Shown here: positions 57,571 to 64,000 of the stretch, piece after piece | Numbering within the stretch: position 1 is the stretch's first letter | Layout: each line of letters starts with the position of its first letter | The notes under the pieces: model-generated | The model's input: the letters and a program-made list of their open reading frames with translations, nothing else | Databases searched by the model: none | Told to the model about the DNA's origin: nothing | Assembly (NCBI GenBank): GCA_916613615.1 | Contig: OU744732.1 | Span: 46,553,227 to 46,617,226, forward strand | Direction: 5' to 3' | Source of the DNA: Steromphala cineraria | Lineage: Eukaryota; Mollusca; Gastropoda; Trochida; Trochidae | DNA length: 64,000 nt | Program-made: the position numbers and the translations under genes

Positions 57571-58642
57571 ATGGCAGCAGACCTGCAGCGTCTAGACGCA
57601 GAAATCAAGCAATATAAGCAATCGGCATGTGCTTTAAACACGAAGAAAACCTACTCCTCTATGTTGAAGACATACCTGCGTTTCTGCCTCCACTACGGTC
57701 TAACCCGGTACCTGCTCAATCCTCGACTGTACTACGCTATGCAGCGTTCCTCGCACGGTCGCTTAACGCTAACAGCATTCCCAACTACTTAAACATCATT
57801 CGTCTAATCCACCTAGAAGCAGGACTCGCCAACCCACTGTGCGACTGGACTTTAGCTAACGTAAAGAAAGGTATTCTTAGACTGAAAGGTAGACCTCCCT
57901 CACAAAAACTCCTCATCACTCCAGAAATACTTCTAGCGATAAGACAGAAACTTGATCTCTCAAACCCTTTTGACACGTCGTTTTGGGCAGCTTGTGTTGC
58001 CGTGACGTCACCTGGCAGAGTGACAAGGTGCTATTAACCATACGTCATAGTAAAACTATTCAATTTGGCCAGAGAGTAGCCTATTGCAGATTCCTCTATG
58101 CTCGATGCCAGCCTCCCCACTTTGCCCTGTATCAGCTCTAACTGCTCTACAGAGTCTACAGACAGGGATTCAAACAGATAACCATCGTTTCTCCTTCTGG
58201 GCTAACGGACGTGTCTCAACTCTGACCCACTCGTCATTTGTGACGTCACTGCGTGAAAACCTACGTCAGTGCGGCTATCCTCCTTCCCAGTTCAGCGGTC
58301 ACTCCTTCAGACGGGGTGGCTGCTCTTTTGTCTTATCTATCGGTGACGTCACTGCGTGAAAACCTACGTCAGTGCGGCTATCCTCCTTCCCAGTTCAGCG
58401 GTCACTCCTTCAGACGGGGTGGCTGCTCTTTTGTCTTATCTATCGGCATGCCTAGCGTGTTGATCAAATACCATGGAGATTGGAAATCCAACGCGTATGA
58501 GCGTTATGTCTTCTTAAAACCAGAAACCCATTCTAAATTTTGCATTGTGCATTGGTTGTGGCAGCAAGTCTTAGTTCATAATTCTACAATGTTGGGGGTT
58601 TGGAGGTGTATTTTTAAATGTAAATGTGATTTCGTCAATTAA
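57571..58642 (+). pseudogene. Tyrosine recombinase (Crypton-like), broken
   Basis: The N-terminal SAM-like part covers AADLQRLDAEIKQYKQSACA, STVLRYAAFLARSLNANSIP and WTLANVKKGILRLKGRPPSQ in two frames. The catalytic domain keeps IRHSKTIQFGQRV, SPLCPVSALTALQ, FSGHSFRRGG (HxxR) and GDWKSNAYERYVFL, which supplies the nucleophilic Tyr. The first catalytic Arg region after WAACVAV is deleted. A perfect 103-bp tandem duplication (58241-58343, 58344-58446) repeats the HxxR block and shifts frame. Tyrosine recombinases of this sort move Crypton and DIRS-like elements in animals; the assignment to Crypton is by resemblance. Confidence 0.8.
58241..58446 (+). repeat. Perfect 103-bp tandem duplication
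   Basis: Two adjacent identical 103-bp units start TGACGTCACTGCGTGAAAAC and include TTCAGCGGTCACTCCTTCAG. Because 103 is not a multiple of three, the second unit breaks the recombinase frame. Confidence 0.95.
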
Positions 58643-59377
58643 AATTGACATATACCCCCAACCGTTTCAATTTTTTTTTACTTTTCCAAGGATGATATAT
58701 ACCAAGTTAGATGAAACGGTTTTAGCTACAATCCGTCAAAGGTCAAGGTCATGACTTTAGCATGGTTTAGCGAAAATATTATATTCCAACTGAAAAAATG
58801 TAATCAAATACATGAATGTTATACTCATTAACTCTTTTTCATTCGCATGCACATAGAACACGACAATGTGATCATAGTAGAAAAACCTTTTTAAGTTATC
58901 GATTTACAAGGAATTCTTTACAAGGAAAACCTTGACCTTTGACCTTGAAAGTGAGCGCGTCAAAATCGTTCCGCCGAGGTATAATGAGTAGTAAGTTATG
59001 AATTAGAGTTCTGGAAAGCTTAGTTGAAAAAAGTTATTGCTAGTAATACGGCGGAGGCGGAAACTTCACAAAAACTGCTTGCAGCCCCGTTTAAGTCTAA
59101 TGACGGAAGCTTTTACAGAATGCTCTTTTGATAACCTCAAAAAGAAATTGTCAAAACGTCAAGTTATTGGCATCCAACGTAACCTTTGAAAAAACATTGT
59201 TGTTTGCAAGTTCACTCAAAAACGGAAAAGGTGAAACTATTCTTCTTTGAAATTTCATAGGACCTAGAAGTTATGCAGAGTGAAAGTACGAGAGGTGAGT
59301 GAGTGAGTTGGTGTTTAATATGTTGTCAGCAATTTTCAGCTATTAAACGCGTGGATGTTGCCTCAGGGAGAAAGGAA

Positions 59378-59599
59378 TCCTTACATATGGCTGTGAACTG
59401 TGGGGATACAAAACTTATGATGAACTTGAAAGAATCCAAAGAACAGCATTCAAAAGATATCTTAAACTAGCCTAATAATGCTGTCCTCGGTGAATGTGGT
59501 CGTTTTCCATTATTTGTAAATACCACTGTTAGAGTTGTCAAATATTGGCTCAAGATAATCAAAATGCCTGACTATAGATACGTCAAGAAATCATACTAA
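59378..59599 (+). mobile_element. LINE ORF2 fragment
   Basis: Encodes ILTYGCELWGYKTYDELERI, RTAFKRYLKLA and LGECGRFPLFVNTTVRVVKY, corresponding to LLYASEVWGVKRYENIEKIH and YGECGRYPLYINSAVRTLNY in the LINE at 17205-20609. A frame break follows KLA. It ends directly against the transposase remnant. Confidence 0.85.
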
Positions 59600-59600
59600 G

Positions 59601-60443
59601 GTGAAGCCTTTGTCAGCCATCACACTATCTCAAGGTTCAAATAGATCCAGAACACCTGAAAGTTTGGCAATTTCTACATCTGACATTACACCAGTATACA
59701 GATAAGACACAAAAGTTACAGCACCATTAGGATCAATAAGGTGCATACTTATATTGCGCCTTTTTCACGTCCTAAGACATGCTCAAAGCGCTTCATTATC
59801 ATCCCCGAAGGAGTGTACTTTCACAGCTGCTACTAAGCGCTAATCGCGACCTTGTAGGTCAGTACATCCAATTTTCAGGTACCTATTTTAACAGCTGGGT
59901 GGACTGAGTGCAATGAGAATGAAGTCCCTTGCCTAGGGACACAACACAGGATGAGACCCAAGTCACAAATTTTTGGTGTCTCCACCGGGATTCGAACCCG
60001 GGTCTCCGGCGTGAGAGGCCAGCATGCTAACCACTACACCACTGTGCTCCACCAATACCAATCAGGCCTTTCAAAGTACATGAGTAAAACATGAAATTGA
60101 GCATTTAATCAGAGGGGATTTGAATATTGATTTCAGTACAATCCAATAGAACTCTTGTGGAAGGGTAGGTTAATCGAAACTCTGAGGGCATGTGGCGATC
60201 AACTGTCACTCTGGAAGGCCAGATGGGAATCGAACCTAAAATAAAGAAGAGAAAATTTGCCCAAGTGAGGACTTTTCTACTGATGGTTGAAATATGACAA
60301 TTAAATCTGACAGCAAGATCTTGTTCAGCTAAACCAAGTCTTAAACGGACAAAGAACATGAACATTTCATCAATAAGAGACATATTTTTTGGGCTGCCTG
60401 CGAGTGAAATTGTCTTTGAGCAAACATAGTACATCCTATACAT
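59601..60443 (-). pseudogene. DDE transposase (HARBI1/ISL2EU-like), interrupted by a SINE
   Basis: The N-terminal part at 60105-60443 has a helix-turn-helix region (LAEQDLAVRFNCHISTISRK) and RVLLDCTEINIQ with the first catalytic Asp. Below the SINE the sequence resumes with DPNGAVTFVSYLYTG and SVMADKGFTL, which holds the second Asp. The frame reads LKGLIGI before the SINE. A stop replaces the Gly before DSVMADKGF. The final Glu region is missing at the LINE junction. Transposases of this class (DDE_Tnp_4) mobilise PIF/Harbinger and ISL2EU elements. Confidence 0.8.
59742..60052 (-). mobile_element. tRNA-derived SINE within the transposase
   Basis: The minus strand starts with a tRNA-like head: A box TGGTGTAGTGGTTAGC, a CTC triplet in anticodon position and B box GGGTTCGAATCCC, resembling tRNA-Glu. 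The body has GTTGTGTCCCTAGGCAAGGG and AGCGCTTTGAGCATGTCTTA. About 310 bp; related in its body to the SINE at 36849. Confidence 0.88.
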
Positions 60444-61081
60444 ACTGGTGGCACATGGTTGAACAAAATCTAAGGATTTTTTTTAAAAGACGGTAGCTAC
60501 GAAATGATGTGTAATATTGAACCATTTCATCATCAGTTGAAAACCTTTCAATATTAAATCACTTAATATATAACTGTCGCTGGTACTGATCCTTCTCCCT
60601 CTCTAGCTGCTGAAGAAACAGTAACAGTTGTTCTGGCAGACTCAGGTCAGTATAGGTCTCCACATCATTATCTCTAGGCTAACTACATTCCAAATTTCGT
60701 ACAATAATGTAACAAGACTAAACTATATAGCGTGATAGTTAACAGGTGAGTTTCTTGATAAGAAATTGAACATTGATAAATTGATTTTTTATTGTTAATT
60801 GTTTTATGCAATTTTACAGCATAGTTTTATATAGCCTCAACGTCTGTATCGACGCATATTTAATTATTAACAATCATTATGATGATCCATATCCAGACGA
60901 CTACTTTCAAGTGGGCCGATTCATCCGATTAATGTCTTCGAAGGGGCTCTGAAAGAGACAAATTACATCCGTCAACAATTAAAGAATCAAACAGATGTGC
61001 ATTGTTCAATGGTCATGGTTTCCTTGATTTTAAGATAAAGCATTTAATCATTAGTCAGAACACAGTTTCGCCTTCTTTCTG
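60444..61081. other. No gene recognised
   Basis: Upstream of the transposase remnant on its strand; could include its missing N-terminus, but no THAP or other domain was recognised. Confidence 0.4.
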
Positions 61082-61446
61082 ACAAAAAGCATTCTCTCCC
61101 CACAGAGGCAGATCAAGTCATGTTGATTTAGCCTCTGTTCTATTACGCCGAAATCCGTGGGTTCCGGCAGTTGCCCCTGGCGGTAAAAACCCGCATCACA
61201 ATCCATTTGAATTTCTTTATCAAATGACAACGCTTCTCGCAGGGAAAGGGTGATTCATATCACAATGCTTTTGCCTTGATTCAGTAGCCAAAACGATGAT
61301 TTAAGAACAGCGTCGCTGATTGCACAACTGACTTTGATTGCCTCCAATCAGGCATCTCCCATTCTATCCCACAAAGTCGGCGTAATATAACAGAGGCTAA
61401 ATCAACATGACTTGATCTGCCTCTGTGGGGAGAGAATGGACAAAAA
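61082..61446. mobile_element. Pal-B MITE copy 7, best preserved
   Basis: Element 61090-61438 with near-perfect ends CATTCTCTCCCCACAGAGGC and GCCTCTGTGGGGAGAGAATG. The arms remain complementary for at least 60 bp (GATCAAGTCATGTTGATTTA and so on). GACAAAAA flanks on both sides as the 8-bp target duplication. Confidence 0.92.
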
Positions 61447-61670
61447 TTACAAAATCATATTTGACACATCTATCTCTAAGACATAACTTTAACATGCCGA
61501 AAACAGTTTTTCTAAGTGAAAGGAGTCGTGAAGCCATTCATTAACAGAGGACCCTTTTTTTTGTCAAACTACATGTAACTTAAAACAGTTTTCATTACTT
61601 AACATAACTCCACTGATTGCTTTAAATAACATGTTTTGCCTTCACACCATGTAAGTTATTTTGAAGGATA

Positions 61671-61885
61671 TTAAAGGGGCAGTAGCACGTTTTTTTCATA
61701 ATTTTATATTTCAAAAAATGCACCGATAATTGAATGTTACTGCTAAATATATTATTTTGATTGTGTAATAAATCTTATTACACGAGCCAATTATCCATAA
61801 TTAGAGAACAAAGAATGAAGATTCACATAAAATCCATTGGCGGCCACTTTTTCTGATCACCTTTAATTCATTTTCTGTCATTACC
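61671..61885. mobile_element. MITE-A copy 7, truncated
   Basis: Starts TTAA and AGGGGCAGTAGCACGTTTTT and follows the family through CATTGGCGGCCACTTTTT, but stops at about 61885 before the right half. Confidence 0.8.
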
Positions 61886-63570
61886 AGCTATTATACTCAC
61901 CCCCTTTTGCGCATGCGTGAGAATCCCACTCGCCAGAGCTATGCGTTTGTAGAAGATTACTGTAGAAGCAGTTCTTAATACTCATATAACTTAATAACCA
62001 ATATGGTTAAAATAAATTCAAGGTTATATTCGTAATGATCAATTTATGCTTTTTAATATGGTTATTTTAGTTTTCAGAAAAAAAAAATTCTGATTGTTCC
62101 CGAGCGTTTGTTCAAATGTCTGTTTCATTTTCATATCGGCCCTTATAAACATGTATATTTGGATGAAATCTTGTCGAAGTGAGTGTCTGTCACGGCCATA
62201 ATGATATATTTCTGCTTTTAGGATTTAAAATTCAAGGTCTGGGTTCCAAAGATGAAATATTCTTCTTCAATTAGGTGAAATCAAAATCATTTTAACGTAA
62301 ATACCCATTGTTCCCAGATCATTAGAAAATTTAGAAAAACTGAATAATTCTGTGTCACGCCTCGCTAATCACGAGTCCCGGCCTGAGTGGTCTTAGCTCG
62401 TCACAGTGGGTATTCTTTAATTATGTTTGTATTGTAATATAACCCTGTGCTGCTTATCTCACTTTGAGCACATTGTGTAAGCTCACATTTAGAAATCTGC
62501 AGAAACTGTGGTAATGTTTGAATACTTGTGATATATCATTAAACAACTCTGATGTTTCTATCAATTTGTTGAAACAAAATATATGAATTAAACAGAGTTT
62601 CAATTAAATAATAATTAATAAGAATTTCGATTTTGGATTTTATAAACTGATTGTCCCCATATGTGGCGGGATGAATTAAGCCTTCCTACAGACATATGTG
62701 CCCGAGATATACATCGACATTTACTCATTAGATGTTACTGCTAATGCAACTGTATGCTACCTAACAGCTTAACTTTATCTTATAACTAGCGACAGTTGAC
62801 AATTTTTGTAGGGAAAAGGTCATATACAAAGTCTATCCCTTACCAAATAAGGGAATACACATGCAATTCGCGATGCAACTGAGTATCTTAAATAGATTGC
62901 ATTCTGTAATCGGAACACAATTTGAGTGTTGCCAAAAACCCACACATCAGTTGATTGAAGCAGATACACTTTTGAAAATTTCCAGAACCAACTCTGAACA
63001 TGTAAGTTTTCTTGTTCTATTATATCACTTTAATTAAATATGTGAATATGTCATCCTACATACAGTACTTCTCCACAGTCGTCCAGATATGGTTAGCAAG
63101 TAAAGTAATGCAAAATTAATTAATTATTTTTTTTATATTAATTCGTGTTCCATGTGTCTTTAACGCAAGTGTCTAACTCAGTATAATGCACTTGTTAGAT
63201 ATACTGCTACAATTTTAAATCAAATTCATTTCTATTGTTAAAAATGCCACCAATAGAAATTATATCAAAGAACAATACATAGTTCCAAAGATGGACAGGA
63301 GAAAATATCATGTAATGAGTAACAATAGTCTGACGATGAGATAAAGTATTGAATACCACTGCGTATCTCGACAGACAATACAAAGACCAATCGGTTTTAT
63401 GTTAAATGTCCAGTTATATATCACTATGTGAAAAAAGGAACTTGTATATCAATTTGCATTTAACATTCGTGGTAAGAGTGAAATATTAAAATACCTTCAT
63501 TCGTAATATTTTTCTTTAGGTTTTTCATTATAAATGAAGACTTGCAGAATTAGGACCTAGACTGTATTAA
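61886..63570. other. No gene recognised
   Basis: AT-rich DNA without recognisable coding, RNA or repeat signals. Confidence 0.45.
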
Positions 63571-64000
63571 AGGCTCGTATCTAATGCATCGTGGTTGTGG
63601 ACAAATGATGGTTTAGCTATAGCTTGTTACCATGTTAGACATAAACATAACGGACATTTTAATGAAATATCAGCTTATAATGGAATAAATAGATCATTAT
63701 TCATAATGACAAATATTGCAAAAGAACCTAACTTACTTTATTTTTGGCTAGAATATATTTATTATTATATGGAAAAAGGTATTGCTCATTTGAATGAGCA
63801 TGTAAAGCTTAGTTTTTCATCCAACAATTGTTTCATAAACGAAGATAATTTATATGGACTTCAACTATACAATTTTATTTTGCAAAGTGAGTTATATTCC
63901 TTCAACATACCAACTTCTAAAAGGTCAATCAAAAAAGTCAATTGGTGCATATATCATAACTACTTAGTCAATAATCGGTCAAATTTGACACACGTATCTA
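63571..64000 (+). CDS. Unknown open frame running off the right edge
   Basis: 143 codons with no stop up to the window end, in AT-rich DNA where stops are frequent. It includes GLAIACYHVRHKHNGHFNEI, LFIMTNIAKEPNLLYFWLEY and HLNEHVKLSFSSNNCFINED. The first Met is at 63707; an exon beginning further left is also possible. I recognise no family. It might be an exon, part of a mobile element or chance; aromatic-rich composition follows from the AT content. Confidence 0.35.

Larger units (their letters stand above)
56883..59095 (+). mobile_element. Repeat element carrying a tyrosine recombinase pseudogene
   Basis: It shares its start (ACTAGATTAGCGTTTGC, AAAGCAGAGCAGCCCCG) and end (GGAAACTTCACAAAAACTG, GCAGCCCCGT) with 50848-52039. 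The central 57500-58680 segment instead contains a recombinase gene. At 58680-58850 a part of the repeat is inverted (CTACAATCCGTCAAAGGTCA). The final hairpin seen in the other copy is decayed. Either the gene is the native transposition gene of the family, or it was a separate mobile element that landed in the repeat. Confidence 0.75.

Noticed and set aside
59985..60052. tRNA-Glu gene on the minus strand
   Set aside because: The tRNA-like part is continuous with a SINE body, sits inside a transposase and the acceptor stem does not pair well.

Overview
This window is animal genomic DNA, most likely from a mollusc and probably a bivalve. That is an inference from AT-rich sequence, many GT-AG introns, a dense load of small inverted-repeat elements, tRNA-derived SINEs, a BEL/Pao element and TGACCTTGACC-rich repeats. 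No species can be read from the sequence alone.

The central gene runs from 9854 to 40132 on the + strand. I reconstructed 18 exons; every junction keeps frame and the total is 2967 nt (988 codons plus stop). The order is MIB_HERC2, ZZ zinc finger, MIB_HERC2, mind bomb SH3-like repeats, serine-rich linker, about nine ankyrin repeats, then a PARP/ARTD catalytic domain. The front is that of a mind bomb ubiquitin ligase, but the RING fingers are absent and an ADP-ribosyltransferase domain (predicted triad H-Y-I) takes their place. I do not recognise this architecture as a described family, and it is the main candidate for something new here. Its 12 kb intron 8 holds an antisense LINE and an antisense BEL/Pao retrotransposon; other introns hold palindromic elements, a minisatellite, a SINE and decayed copies of exon 4.

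Flanking host genes are few. A single-exon rhodopsin-like GPCR lies at 44154-45158 (-). A four-exon secreted C-type lectin lies at 49412-54159 (-), with a GC-AG first intron. An unexplained reading frame is open at the right edge (63571-64000).

The rest is mobile DNA with readable insertion history. MITE-A is flanked by TTAA; one copy split a LINE and another sits inside a member of its own family. Pal-B (seven copies) has 8-9 bp target duplications. Pal-C has 9 bp duplications, and one copy was later split by the BEL element. Two larger repeats share termini: 50848-52039 has no gene and ends in a perfect 12-bp hairpin, while 56883-59095 contains a broken tyrosine recombinase gene. A DDE transposase at 59601-60443 (-) is split by a SINE. 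The left 9.8 kb and the right 2.5 kb otherwise contain no gene I can support.
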